Shown here piece after piece: positions 56,102-64,000 of a DNA stretch of 64,000 bases (positions within the stretch are counted from its first letter, which is position 1; the number at the start of each line of letters is the position of its first letter). The stretch comes from Veillonella sp. VA142 (lineage in GTDB: Bacteria; Bacillota; Negativicutes; Veillonellales; Veillonellaceae): contig NZ_RQVN01000006.1 of the NCBI RefSeq assembly GCF_003992135.1, forward strand, positions 18,904-82,903. The letters run 5' to 3'. Both the position numbers and the translations under genes were made by a program. Under the pieces are notes generated by a model that was not told the origin of the DNA, did no database searches, and saw only the letters and a list, made by a program, of their open reading frames with translations.

Positions 56102-58171
56102 TTATTTTAATAGTTCCTTGCGAGACAAATTAATACGACCTTTGTCATCGATTTCGATAACTTTGACCATAATTTCATCGCCTACATTCACTACATCTTC
56201 TACTTTTTCTACACGTTCTCTTGCTAATTGAGAAATATGAACTAAGCCTTCTTTACCTGGCAATACTTCTACGAAAGCACCGAAGTTCATCAAACGAGTG
56301 ACTTTACCCATGTACACTTCGCCTGCTTCTACTTCTTTTGTCAAGTTCGTAATGATTTGGATTGCTTTTTCAGCTGCTTCCGCTTCTACGGCAGCAATAG
56401 AGATAGTGCCATCATCTTCAATATCAATTTTAGCACCAGTTTCTTCAATAATGCCACGGATAACTTTACCACCTGTACCGATAACGTCACGGATTTTATC
56501 TGGATCAATTTTCATCGTTACGATACGAGGAGCCCATTTAGACATTTCTTCACGTGGTGCTTGGATCGCTTCCATCATTTTACCCATGATGTGCATACGA
56601 CCTTTGTGAGCTTGCGCTAAGGCTTCTTCTAAGATTTCACGAGATAAACCGGAAATTTTAATATCCATTTGGATAGCAGTCACACCTTTTGTAGTACCTG
56701 CTACTTTAAAGTCCATATCACCTAACGCATCTTCCATACCTTGGATATCTGTTAGGATTGTATAATGTTCATCCTGTGTTACAAGACCCATTGCTACCCC
56801 AGCTACTGGCGCTGTAATAGGTACCCCTGCATCCATCAAGGATAAGGTAGAACCACATACGCTGGCCATAGAGCTAGAACCATTGGATTCTAATACTTCA
56901 GATACTAAACGCATAGCATATGGGAATTCTGCTTCTGTTGGAAGCACTGCTAGTAACGCTCTTTCAGCCAATGCACCATGACCGATTTCACGACGTCCAG
57001 GACCACGAGAGGAACGAGTTTCCCCTACAGAGAAAGATGGGAAATTGTAATGGTGAATGTATCGTTTTTCTGTATCTAAACCAATACCATCGATGGTTTG
57101 TTTTTCAGACAATGGCGCTAATGTACAAATGTTTAATACTTGTGTTTGACCACGTGTGAACAAGCCAGAACCATGCGTACGTGGCAATGCGCTAACGCGA
57201 CAAGAAATAGGTCGAACTTCATCTAATTGACGGCCATCTGGACGGATTTTCTCTACCGTAATCATATGACGCACAATTTCTTTCACCATTTTTTCTAATG
57301 TAGCATAGATATCGCTTGCTTGTTCTGGGAATTGTTCCGCAAAATGAGCCAATACTTCTTCAAACACAGCTTGTTGTTGCTCTTCACGTTGCACTTTATC
57401 TGCACAACGTACAGCTGCATCTAATTTGTCATGTGCATAGGCACGAACTGCTTCTGCCACTACTGGATCTACTTCTTTAATTGGGAATGTGCGTTTCGCA
57501 TGCCCAATTTCAGCTACCATAGACTCTTGGAACGCTACGATTCTTTTGATTTCTTCATGAGCTGTCATGATGACTTCTAAGATGATATCTTCAGGAATTT
57601 CGTTGGCTTCCCCTTCTACCATCAAAATCGCATCTTTCGTACCAGCTACTACCATATTTAATGTAGTTGCTTCTAATTGTGCTTTAGTTGGGTTCACCAC
57701 AATATTCCCATCTACAAGACCCATGCGCACACCAGCGATAGGACCTGCCCAAGGAATATCGGAAATAGATAATGCCGCAGAAGCACCAATCAATGCACAG
57801 ATTTCAGGCGCATGGTCATGATCAACAGATAATACAGTAGCTACTACATGTACTTCATTACGACTACCTTTATCGAATAAAGGACGAATTGGACGGTCAA
57901 TTAAACGGCTATTCAAAATAGCAGACTCTGGTGGACGTGCTTCACGTTTAATAAAACCACCTGGGAATCTACCAACAGCATACATTTTTTCTTCGTAATC
58001 TACTGTTAATGGGAAAAAGTCAATATCTTTTGCCTCTTTAGATGCCGTTGCTGTAACCAATACAACCGTATCACCATATTGTACTAATGCAGAACCACTT
58101 GCTTGTTTTGCTAACTCGCCAGTTTCAATCGTCAACGTGCGACCAGCTAGTTCCATTTGGAATCGATTCAT
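56102..58171 (-). CDS. pnp: Polyribonucleotide nucleotidyltransferase
   Basis: A 689-residue PNPase, a 3'-5' phosphorolytic exoribonuclease. Two RNase PH domains ([32 protein letters not shown] by position about 75-105; [18 protein letters not shown] and [28 protein letters not shown] about 345-430), a KH domain near 550-610 ([27 protein letters not shown]) and an S1 domain at the end ([29 protein letters not shown]). Start [11 protein letters not shown] at 58171 has AGGAGG six bases upstream; 26 extra codons upstream are not needed. Confidence 0.97.
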   Translation of the reverse strand: MNRFQMELAGRTLTIETGELAKQASGSALVQYGDTVVLVTATASKEAKDIDFFPLTVDYEEKMYAVGRFPGGFIKREARPPESAILNSRLIDRPIRPLFDKGSRNEVHVVATVLSVDHDHAPEICALIGASAALSISDIPWAGPIAGVRMGLVDGNIVVNPTKAQLEATTLNMVVAGTKDAILMVEGEANEIPEDIILEVIMTAHEEIKRIVAFQESMVAEIGHAKRTFPIKEVDPVVAEAVRAYAHDKLDAAVRCADKVQREEQQQAVFEEVLAHFAEQFPEQASDIYATLEKMVKEIVRHMITVEKIRPDGRQLDEVRPISCRVSALPRTHGSGLFTRGQTQVLNICTLAPLSEKQTIDGIGLDTEKRYIHHYNFPSFSVGETRSSRGPGRREIGHGALAERALLAVLPTEAEFPYAMRLVSEVLESNGSSSMASVCGSTLSLMDAGVPITAPVAGVAMGLVTQDEHYTILTDIQGMEDALGDMDFKVAGTTKGVTAIQMDIKISGLSREILEEALAQAHKGRMHIMGKMMEAIQAPREEMSKWAPRIVTMKIDPDKIRDVIGTGGKVIRGIIEETGAKIDIEDDGTISIAAVEAEAAEKAIQIITNLTKEVEAGEVYMGKVTRLMNFGAFVEVLPGKEGLVHISQLARERVEKVEDVVNVGDEIMVKVIEIDDKGRINLSRKELLK

Positions 58172-58300
58172 TCCATGCCTCCTGTTTAATTCTTTATCCT
58201 TAAAAATCTTTATAGTTGTTATTATACACGAGTGGAGAGGGAAATACAATTTAAGTCGTGATACTGACAGGAAAGAACTCTCCTAATGACCTAATATATA

Positions 58301-58332
58301 ATTAAGCAGAGAGATGACTCTCTCTGCTTAAT
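58301..58332 (-). terminator. Terminator of the toxin-antitoxin operon
   Basis: ATTAAGCAGAGAG and CTCTCTGCTTAAT pair almost perfectly; TTATATATT follows on the minus strand. It lies 18 bases past the antitoxin stop and marks the boundary with pnp. Confidence 0.8.
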
Positions 58333-58349
58333 CTAGTATTTCTCGTTTG

Positions 58350-59357
58350 CTATATATCACCGTATAGTTGCGTAAACATTGACTCTGCATATAATTTGAT
58401 ATCGTTAGGATTACTCATATTATATGTTGATTTTATATGTTTAAAGTATCTACCTATATCTTCTTTACAAATAATTTCATTTGAAATTTCAACTGCTCTA
58501 TACTCTCCTCTCGCTGCTAACCATGGTTGTTCAGTATGCGTAAACCGTTCCAAAACCTTTCCACTATAACAACCTAAGTACTTTATAACACTATCTATAA
58601 TAGCATCTTCAAGGTCTATAATCTCAGAAAACTCCACCTCTTTAGAAGTATCAATCGGATTAAATAAGTACTCCTTATATCTATGATATACTTCAGGGTA
58701 TACAGGTCCATGTACCCAAGCCTGACAATCTTCCTCAAATAAGAACTTTTCGTGAAATGCGTAATAAAACCCTTGCACGTAATATAATAATTTTTGAAGA
58801 GCTAAAGGTGTAATATCTTCACATTCACTTAATAAATATTTAATTACATGATTAATCTTTTTATTCTCTCCGTCAGCTCTGCCCATTAACAGTTCAACAG
58901 CAGCTTTACTTTTTTTATAGGCCTGTTCTAATTTTAAATTATTTTTATTTTCATTCAATACTCCGTAATAAAAATTGGGATCCTCATATATTTTTTTTAA
59001 TGTATTTGAATATTGTTTCGTTGGAATATCGCCCTCGTAATAACGAGAAAATGTCTGTTCCCCCCATCCCAATAGTAATGAAAGCGGTCTCTTACCAATC
59101 GCATATTTCTCGCAAATCTCTCTAATGTGTTCTAATGAAATAATATCATTCTGTTTTCTATATTCATCATATAATGCTTTTAAATTATAATCATGTACCT
59201 CAGCCACATATATTTCACACTGGCAATCAACACAGTGTGCAACTTTCCCCCTATACTGATAGGCTTCCCCTTTAATCATCCCAACCATTTGTGTTTCTTC
59301 TATTATATAATTAACATCATTTCTACATTCTTCACAAAACACTTTTTTGTCTTCCAT
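58350..59357 (-). CDS. Antitoxin with MqsA-like zinc finger, HTH and Panacea (SocA/DUF4065) domain
   Basis: A 335-residue protein. Residues 1-55 contain CEEC and CVDCQCEI, a YgiT/MqsA-type zinc finger. Residues 60-130 form a helix-turn-helix like MqsA/HigA (IREICEKYAIGKRPLSLLLGWGEQTFSRYYEGDIP, by position). From about 165 is a Panacea/SocA domain: LALQKLLYYVQGFYYAFHEKFLFEEDCQAWVHGPVYPEVYHRYKEY by position 185-230. Panacea domains neutralise diverse toxins in the PanAT class. It follows the toxin gene by about 20 bases. The second ATG (59357) is favoured by AAGAGG spacing. HTH and zinc finger suggest it represses its own promoter, which carries a nested palindrome. Confidence 0.85.
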   Translation of the reverse strand: MEDKKVFCEECRNDVNYIIEETQMVGMIKGEAYQYRGKVAHCVDCQCEIYVAEVHDYNLKALYDEYRKQNDIISLEHIREICEKYAIGKRPLSLLLGWGEQTFSRYYEGDIPTKQYSNTLKKIYEDPNFYYGVLNENKNNLKLEQAYKKSKAAVELLMGRADGENKKINHVIKYLLSECEDITPLALQKLLYYVQGFYYAFHEKFLFEEDCQAWVHGPVYPEVYHRYKEYLFNPIDTSKEVEFSEIIDLEDAIIDSVIKYLGCYSGKVLERFTHTEQPWLAARGEYRAVEISNEIICKEDIGRYFKHIKSTYNMSNPNDIKLYAESMFTQLYGDI

Positions 59358-59378
59358 ATCCATATCCTCTTTTCTAAA

Positions 59379-59789
59379 TCATTTAAATGCATACTGTATC
59401 GGTTTATTTCTCTTATGAAAAGAAATCACCACCGTTCTATTTCCTCTTAATGTATCTAGCATATTAATTTTTATGTAAATATCTACCACAACGCCTTCTC
59501 CATCGGCCTCAAATAGTCTCACCTGAGGAACAAATACATAAAGCACTTCATTTTCATACCCTGCCTTCGTATTCTGTAATGTATGGCAAAAATCCTCTAC
59601 TGTAAGATTCTTTAAAATTTCTTTTATCTTTTCACTACGAAGATTATATTCATTAATAAAGGCTATATTTTCTTGGCGATTTGCATTCATAGAAATAGTA
59701 TACATTCCACATTTAATACACTCTTGTACTAGCGTTAACATGTTAGCTATTTCTTTTCTACTATAACTTTGATTATAATATAAATTCAT
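59379..59789 (-). CDS. MqsR-like toxin of a Panacea-type toxin-antitoxin pair
   Basis: A 136-residue protein, first of the pair. From residue 50 it resembles MqsR: EKIKEILKNLTVEDFCHTL (MqsR has ILGLSESDFYKSM), VLYVFVPQV, and VVVDIYIKINML...TVVISFHKRNKP near the end. MqsR is a ribosome-independent mRNA endonuclease of the RelE superfamily. Residues 1-45 also fit an MqsR N-terminus (MLTLVQECIKCGMYTISMNANRQENIAFINEY by position). Catalytic lysine/tyrosine/arginine equivalents cannot be confirmed by eye. The region is AT-rich relative to pnp. Confidence 0.72.
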   Translation of the reverse strand: MNLYYNQSYSRKEIANMLTLVQECIKCGMYTISMNANRQENIAFINEYNLRSEKIKEILKNLTVEDFCHTLQNTKAGYENEVLYVFVPQVRLFEADGEGVVVDIYIKINMLDTLRGNRTVVISFHKRNKPIQYAFK

Positions 59790-59818
59790 GTAGATGCCTT
59801 TCTACAAAATACTGAATT

Positions 59819-59897
59819 CATCAATTTACAATTCAAAATTGTATCAATTGATGCATTTTTATATTTTGATTATACCAAAATTTTATGTGCGTATCAA
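59819..59897 (-). promoter_or_regulatory. Promoter and nested-palindrome operator of the toxin-antitoxin operon
   Basis: -35 TTGATA (59892-59897), 17-base spacer, extended -10 TGG-TATAAT (59869-59874). Just downstream CATCAATT (59819-59826) pairs with AATTGATG (59846-59853), and within it TACAATT (59827-59833) with AATTGTA (59837-59843). Two nested dyads over the transcription start are what an autoregulating antitoxin dimer would bind. Confidence 0.75.
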
Positions 59898-59965
59898 TAA
59901 AAAAGCTTCTTATAAAAAATTCTGACTAATTTAGTAAATATAAAGTCTCCCTTATTAGTGGAGCC

Positions 59966-60157
59966 CCTCAAATTGTTAAGGTCTTTGTATTATCGTATTC
60001 CAATGGGTTTACAGAAGGGGGTAATAATAACATTAAAGTATTAAAGAGAATAAGTTATGGATTGCGTAATTTTGATTATTTTAGAATTCGTATACTTCTA
60101 TTAAGCAAAAAGAATAGCACTAGCTATTTAGACAGCTAGTGCTAAGAACTTTTTATA
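59966..60157 (+). mobile_element. 3' remnant of an ISL3-family element
   Basis: About 190 bases nearly identical to the 3' part of the following IS copy. It encodes YSNGFTEG, NNNIKVLKRISYGL and RIRILLLSKKNSTSYL in one frame. The right end is cut where the next copy begins (GGCTCT at 60158), as expected for insertion of one copy into another. Confidence 0.75.
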
Positions 60158-61178
60158 GGCTCTATAATAAATGTTAGGGCTACTCATATAAAAGTAGTCG
60201 CCAACATTCTTTTTTTGCAATAAAATAGACATATACAAACTCAAACTGTATCATAAAAGTAGCCACACAATTAAGAAAGGATGAGTCATATATGTCTACA
60301 GTTAATTATACAGAAATTATCTTTAAAATTAAAGAGGAATATATCAAACATACAAGAGTAAATGAGGACGGTTCTGTTCACTTTACTCTTGAGATTCCAG
60401 TAGCTGAGCAGGTGCGTCCTCATTGTGGAGCGAGGACTAGAAAGTCTAAAGGTAAACGACCTGAAGACGTCAAATTTGGGGCTACTCAGCATCATACAGT
60501 GACTGCAACCTACTTGCAAAGGCGTTACAAATGTCAGGAGTGTAATCACACTTTCATAGAAAAGAACCCTTTTGTTTGCCGTTATTTGCGACTTAGTAAA
60601 ACTAATATGGAATATCTATTTAGACAACTCGGCGAAAAAGTATCCTTCACAGAGATGGCTAAACTTAGCAATGTTTCTGTTTCAACAGTCATTCGGTATT
60701 GCTCTAAATTAGCTATTCCAAAGCCTAACTAATTACCCACAGTACTAGGTATCGACGAATATAAATGGAATACCGAAGGTCAAAGGTACCCAAGGTATCA
60801 TAGCCGATTTAACCAATCATTCTATCGTAGACATTTTACCAAAACGGGATACACGAGCTCTTATTCAATACTTCAAAACCTTTTCTAAAGAAGCTAGAGA
60901 ACAGGTTAAATACGTCGTTATGGGTATGTCTCCATTATTTAGGTTAGTGATGCAAACTTTCCTCAAATGTTAATGCCTTTGTTACCCTATTCCAATGGTT
61001 TTACAGAAGGGTGTAATAATAACATTAAAGTATTAAAGAGAATAAGTTATGGATTACGTCATTTTGATTGTTTCAGAGTTCGTATACTTCTATTAAGCAA
61101 AAAGAATAGCACTAGCTATTTAGATGGCTAGCGTTAAGAACTTCTTATATGAGCAGCCTCCACATTTGACAAAGAGCC
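60158..61178 (+). mobile_element. Decayed ISL3-family insertion sequence
   Basis: About 1.02 kb, shorter than usual for ISL3. Imperfect terminal inverted repeats are visible: left GGCTCTataataAATGTtaG...CTACTCATATAA, right (reverse complement) GGCTCTttgtcaAATGTggaGGCTGCTCATATAAGA, ending at 61178. Just inside the left end AATGTTAGGGCTACT and AGTAGTCGCCAACATT form a strong hairpin. The contained transposase is broken and internally deleted. No clear target duplication was seen (TTTTTATA left, TTCTTTTA right). Confidence 0.8.
60292..61131 (+). pseudogene. ISL3-family transposase, frameshifted and deleted
   Basis: The N-terminal 146 codons are intact: zinc finger-like region (VRPHCGARTRKSKGKRPEDV, with one cysteine of the usual CPxCG replaced; RYKCQECNHTFIEKNPFVC) and a helix-turn-helix (FTEMAKLSNVSVSTVIRYC). 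A stop ends it at 60732. The DDE part continues as VLGIDEYKW, then after a frameshift GIIADLTNHSIVDILPKRD, KYVVMGMSP, a stop, and, after a deletion, YSNGFTEGCNNNIKVLKRISYG. It cannot make an active enzyme. Confidence 0.88.
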
Positions 61179-61212
61179 TTCTTTTACACTTTAGGTATAA
61201 TTTTTAATTAAA

Positions 61213-62703
61213 TCAACCATACGTTATATCTTCATTTTTCGTATAAAACCACTCAATCGTAAATCCATCGATTATATTAACTTCAAAAGGTTTACTTTTT
61301 CTATAACAAATATTGTTTTTTACTAAATAGGCCTCAACATAATGTCTCCCTACATAACTAGTTGTTTCTATTCTTATCCTTTTCCCTTGTTCAATCTTAG
61401 AGTCATAAAAGTCTCCTCTTAGGCAATTTGCATTTTTTGCTTCAGTACCAGTATTCGTTATTTGCCAATATATGTCAAAATCTTTTATATTGAGTGTGGG
61501 GGCAATCACTTCAAATCTAAGCTCTCCTTTTTTATTCAAAGCTTCACCACTTTTTATCTTTTTACCTCTAAACCCAGGACAACTATAATATGTTTTTATC
61601 TCCACATCAGATTCATTGGCACTTAATAATTTCCACTTAGGTCTCTGATGATGGCTTAACGAGTCTAAGGATATCCCAATTTCATTAATACTCTTACGCA
61701 GACTTCTCTGCATATAATACAAGCTCTCATTTAATGTCACTTCTTTATTATCAACACTGAAATCAGCTTTAAGTTGATTATACCATTTCAAAAATCCTTC
61801 AAAATACATTTTCTCTTTATCCCATTTTAATGATAGTTTTTCTTTTCTATTAACTGGATTATAAATACATGGAATTTCTTCTTCATATTCAATTCCATCC
61901 AAAAGGGTCTTAATTACATTCAATAATAATGATGTAAAATCATCACTAATACTTGTGCATTTAGAATACACTTTTGCAGCTAGAGTAGTAATTATAACCG
62001 AAGATGGTTTATGTTCCATATCATCTTCAAACATAACTTCTGCATGTCGCTTTAGCAACTGCACAATTTGTTGTAATTCAGTTTTTACTTTATAGTCTGG
62101 AATTTCTTCTACCTTTGCATCAATTCGTTTAGCATATGATTCTTTTAAAACTTTAAAATTACTTTGATTTTTAAACCAATCAGAATATCCTTTGGGATTG
62201 CTAATCTCCCAGTTATCTGTTATATCATCATAATTATCACGCCTTTTATCCGAAATTGCAATATTTCCATCATCACCATTATTCCATGGAACAGCTGGTA
62301 ATATATCTATATGAAAATTTGATTCATCTACATAATATAGTGTCCAACACCTATTACTCTCTTTCGGTAAATTTTGCATACTATTCCTTAAGCAATAATC
62401 TTCAACTACTTTTCCAATTTCGTCTTTTAGTTGTCTTTGAGTCTGGTCTATTCTTCTTTTTTTAGTCATATTGCAAACAATATCTACATCATACGCCCCT
62501 TCTTCAGTAAGCGGTTTAATTGCTGTTCCTAATTTAATGGAACCTTGTAAGTAAATATCTGGATCATATTCTGCTAAATCAGATTCTTTTATATAATTTG
62601 CAATTGCTTTATATCTATTCGATACTTTTTCATAATAAGATTCAGAAACATCAATTTCATTAATCAGCTCTTCTATCTCCTTTGATATTTTAAAGTTTTT
62701 CAC
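61213..62703 (-). CDS. CBASS CD-NTase with AGS-C sensor domain
   Basis: A 496-residue cGAS/DncV-like nucleotidyltransferase that should make a cyclic oligonucleotide on phage infection. GS at residues 54-55 and D72-x-D74 (YDVDIV), with D133 in HIDIL, are the metal-binding triad. A helical CD-NTase core follows. Residues about 390-480 form an AGS-C sensor domain: LRFEVIAPTLNI, YWQITNTGTEAKNANCLRGDF, ETTSYVGRHYVEAYLVKNNICY. The start is GTG with AGGAG eight bases upstream. It follows the effector gene by 19 bases. The gene is much more AT-rich than the core genome. Confidence 0.9.
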   Translation of the reverse strand: MKNFKISKEIEELINEIDVSESYYEKVSNRYKAIANYIKESDLAEYDPDIYLQGSIKLGTAIKPLTEEGAYDVDIVCNMTKKRRIDQTQRQLKDEIGKVVEDYCLRNSMQNLPKESNRCWTLYYVDESNFHIDILPAVPWNNGDDGNIAISDKRRDNYDDITDNWEISNPKGYSDWFKNQSNFKVLKESYAKRIDAKVEEIPDYKVKTELQQIVQLLKRHAEVMFEDDMEHKPSSVIITTLAAKVYSKCTSISDDFTSLLLNVIKTLLDGIEYEEEIPCIYNPVNRKEKLSLKWDKEKMYFEGFLKWYNQLKADFSVDNKEVTLNESLYYMQRSLRKSINEIGISLDSLSHHQRPKWKLLSANESDVEIKTYYSCPGFRGKKIKSGEALNKKGELRFEVIAPTLNIKDFDIYWQITNTGTEAKNANCLRGDFYDSKIEQGKRIRIETTSYVGRHYVEAYLVKNNICYRKSKPFEVNIIDGFTIEWFYTKNEDITYG

Positions 62704-62722
62704 TTTCTCTTCTCCTTTTCTC

Positions 62723-63430
62723 TTAAATAATATATCTCGAATGACTTCCTATTTTAAATGATTTTCCTTCAATATCAATACATTCTTTTTCGATAGCCTC
62801 TCTATCTACAAGCTTAATCAAACTATCATCGCCTTGCGCATATTGGCGTATCATCTCAACGTATTCATCTATTAAGTGAATTTCATAAATATCAAATAAT
62901 AAAATTTCATCGATGCTAAAGTGTATAGAATACTTCATTTTTGGTTGTATTTGCTTTAAAAACTCTATCTTCATACTTGTCACTGCTTCTATAGGCAATA
63001 TCTCCGGTCTTATAATTTCTTCATAAAATTCTCTATATGCTGCTACTTCCCTATTTTTTCTGCTATCAAACCAACTCAAAACTTTACTAACATTTTTTCC
63101 TTTAACCCTAAATCTTAGATCTTCATTTTCATAAAATCCCCGCTTATTTTCAAATCTAATATTCAACTTTCTTTCAATATTAATAAATGAACTGTAGACC
63201 TTATATACGCCTCCAACAGGTTGCAATTGTTCTATTTTACTACCTTTTATTAAAAGATATTTATCATCTATTTTTATTTTATATAAATAGGCAATACTAA
63301 ATCTAATATCTTTATCGTATTGCAGCACTGATTTTATAATCAGCCAAATTCTTCTATAATTATCAAAAAATCTACCGCAAAAAAAAGAAATTACGTTACT
63401 AATTAAATTTATAACTATACTTTCTAACAC
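62723..63430 (-). CDS. CBASS effector: membrane-anchored SMODS-associated NUDIX (Cap16-type)
   Basis: A 235-residue protein. N-terminal hydrophobic segments (residues 2-20 and about 28-36) probably anchor it in the membrane. From about 40 it follows the SMODS-associated NUDIX domain: DIRFSIAYLYKIKIDDKYLL, QLQPVGGVYKVYSS, LRFRVKGKNVSKVLSWFDSRKNRE, with AAYREFYEEII as a degenerate NUDIX box. Such effectors open or disrupt the inner membrane when they sense the CD-NTase product, causing abortive infection. GTG start at 63430 (the codon before is a stop); the ribosome site is weak. Identification as Cap16 is from family knowledge. Confidence 0.82.
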   Translation of the reverse strand: MLESIVINLISNVISFFCGRFFDNYRRIWLIIKSVLQYDKDIRFSIAYLYKIKIDDKYLLIKGSKIEQLQPVGGVYKVYSSFINIERKLNIRFENKRGFYENEDLRFRVKGKNVSKVLSWFDSRKNREVAAYREFYEEIIRPEILPIEAVTSMKIEFLKQIQPKMKYSIHFSIDEILLFDIYEIHLIDEYVEMIRQYAQGDDSLIKLVDREAIEKECIDIEGKSFKIGSHSRYII

Positions 63431-63875
63431 TTATATTCCCATCCTTTCATTATTACTGCTTAACTTCTTTTAGAACTTTATAGTCTACTATCTTATTTTT
63501 TACGAACAATATCCTCCTAATCATTCTTCTGCCTTCAACCATACTTCATAATAAAATACCAGGCTATAACCATGGCACAATCCTATCAGATATATAAATT
63601 TTATTTTAAATAGTATATGAAAGTTCCTAATTCATTATCATAACACTTGTATTTATATTGAATATTCACCAGAGTTTGAGTATATTACCAGTTTAAGTAT
63701 TTACTGCTCCCATACACCTTTCTTAAATAGTGTTCTCCCATTATGCTAAGTTTTTACCGTTATAATTCAGAATCCGTCTCTAATATTACTTTAATAGAAG
63801 ACATGATTCTTGTTCCCACTATTTTCTCTCATATTTCACCTCAAAGAATACTATATATTGACTTTTATTAATTCT
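63431..63875 (-). other. Long AT-rich leader of the CBASS operon
   Basis: Between the promoter and the effector start are about 440 bases with no convincing gene. Minus-strand ORFs of 13-29 codons occur; the longest (about 29 codons, starting MVEGRRMIRRILF) ends near 63460. One short ORF (MRENSGNKNHVFY) has GAGGTG in front of it near 63838. The region may be a decayed regulator gene, a leader peptide/attenuator, or an RNA element. Confidence 0.4.
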
Positions 63876-63904
63876 ATTTTACCATATATTGTGTTTTAAC
63901 ACAA
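63876..63904 (-). promoter_or_regulatory. CBASS operon promoter overlapping a perfect palindrome
   Basis: -35 TTGTGT (63899-63904), exact 17-base spacer, extended -10 TGG-TAAAAT (63876-63881). The -35 lies in TTGTGTT-TT-AACACAA (63889-63904), a perfect 7-bp-arm dyad that a repressor could occupy. Confidence 0.7.
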
Positions 63905-63921
63905 AATTCTGAAAATAAAAA

Positions 63922-64000
63922 GGCTCTATAATAAATGTTGGGGCTACTCATATAAGAGTAGTCGCCAACATTCTTTTTTTGCAATAAAATAGACATATAC
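63922..64000 (+). mobile_element. Left end of another ISL3-family copy, running off the window
   Basis: 79 bases beginning GGCTCTATAATAAATGTTGG match 60158-60237 with two or three differences. The terminal hairpin is better preserved here (AATGTTGG...GCCAACATT), suggesting a younger copy. Its transposase would begin about 55 bases beyond the right edge. Confidence 0.85.

Noticed and set aside
60150..61186. Target-site duplication around the ISL3 copy
   Set aside because: The 8 bases on the left (TTTTTATA) and right (TTCTTTTA) are both T-rich but not identical.
63431..63560. Small minus-strand ORF (about 29 codons) before the CBASS effector as a regulator gene
   Set aside because: No good ribosome site and no HTH pattern; too short for a CapH-type repressor. 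Left as part of the leader.
1..64000. CRISPR array, tRNA or rRNA genes
   Set aside because: No regularly spaced direct repeats, no tRNA cloverleaf with CCA-type context and no rRNA stretches were seen on reading through; a dedicated tRNA scan was not possible.

Overview
The window looks like a chromosomal segment of a low-GC, diderm Firmicute of the Negativicutes, most likely Veillonella or a close relative; this is an inference from gene content, not a database match. Clostridial-type traits (strong AGGAGG ribosome sites, a FapR/FabK fatty-acid operon, a SCIFF peptide with its maturase, DUF969/DUF979/pcp) sit beside outer-membrane traits (ADP-heptose synthesis for LPS, an LptD/OstA-like protein, a TonB-dependent receptor). 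Apart from the first 2 kb, the small RNAs and the IS copies, every gene is on the minus strand.

Layout. 1-2.1 kb: the end of a shikimate kinase gene, a CycA-like amino-acid permease, and a small hydrophobic peptide gene facing a structured antisense-type RNA. 2.2-9.4 kb: a uvrB-uvrA-uvrC excision-repair operon. 9.6-15.7 kb: a radical SAM protein, smc, ftsY and a small unknown gene. 15.9-24.5 kb: a fatty-acid operon, fapR-plsX-fabH-fabK-fabD-fabG-acpP-(second FabK-like)-fabF-rnc, with a candidate FapR operator at the promoter. 24.6-31.2 kb: an exported passenger-like protein, DUF969-DUF979-pcp, a TonB-dependent receptor and rpsO. 31.3-37.4 kb: a TrpXYZ-type ABC transporter, brnQ and pckA. 37.6-41.7 kb: galU and three exported envelope proteins. 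41.8-48.4 kb: hypF-hypC-hypD-hypE for [NiFe]-hydrogenase cofactor assembly, preceded by the SCIFF maturase and the SCIFF precursor, with an Fst/par-like type I toxin-antitoxin locus between those two. 48.5-58.2 kb: a zinc-binding lipoprotein, an ECF transporter S component, gmhB-hldD-hldE-gmhA, nrdR, a VirK-like gene, dut and pnp.

58.3-64 kb is an AT-rich accessory island. It holds a two-gene toxin-antitoxin pair (MqsR-like toxin; antitoxin with an MqsA-like zinc finger and a Panacea/SocA domain), nested decayed ISL3-family copies, and a two-gene CBASS anti-phage operon (membrane-anchored SMODS-associated NUDIX effector plus CD-NTase). A fresh copy of the same IS begins at the right edge. Both defence operons have near-consensus promoters with palindromes suited to repressor control.

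The most notable items are the CBASS operon with its roughly 440-nt leader, the Panacea toxin-antitoxin pair, the par-like toxin locus whose small RNA carries a direct repeat complementary to the toxin start site, and the SCIFF system beside the hydrogenase maturation genes. No tRNA, rRNA or CRISPR array was seen.
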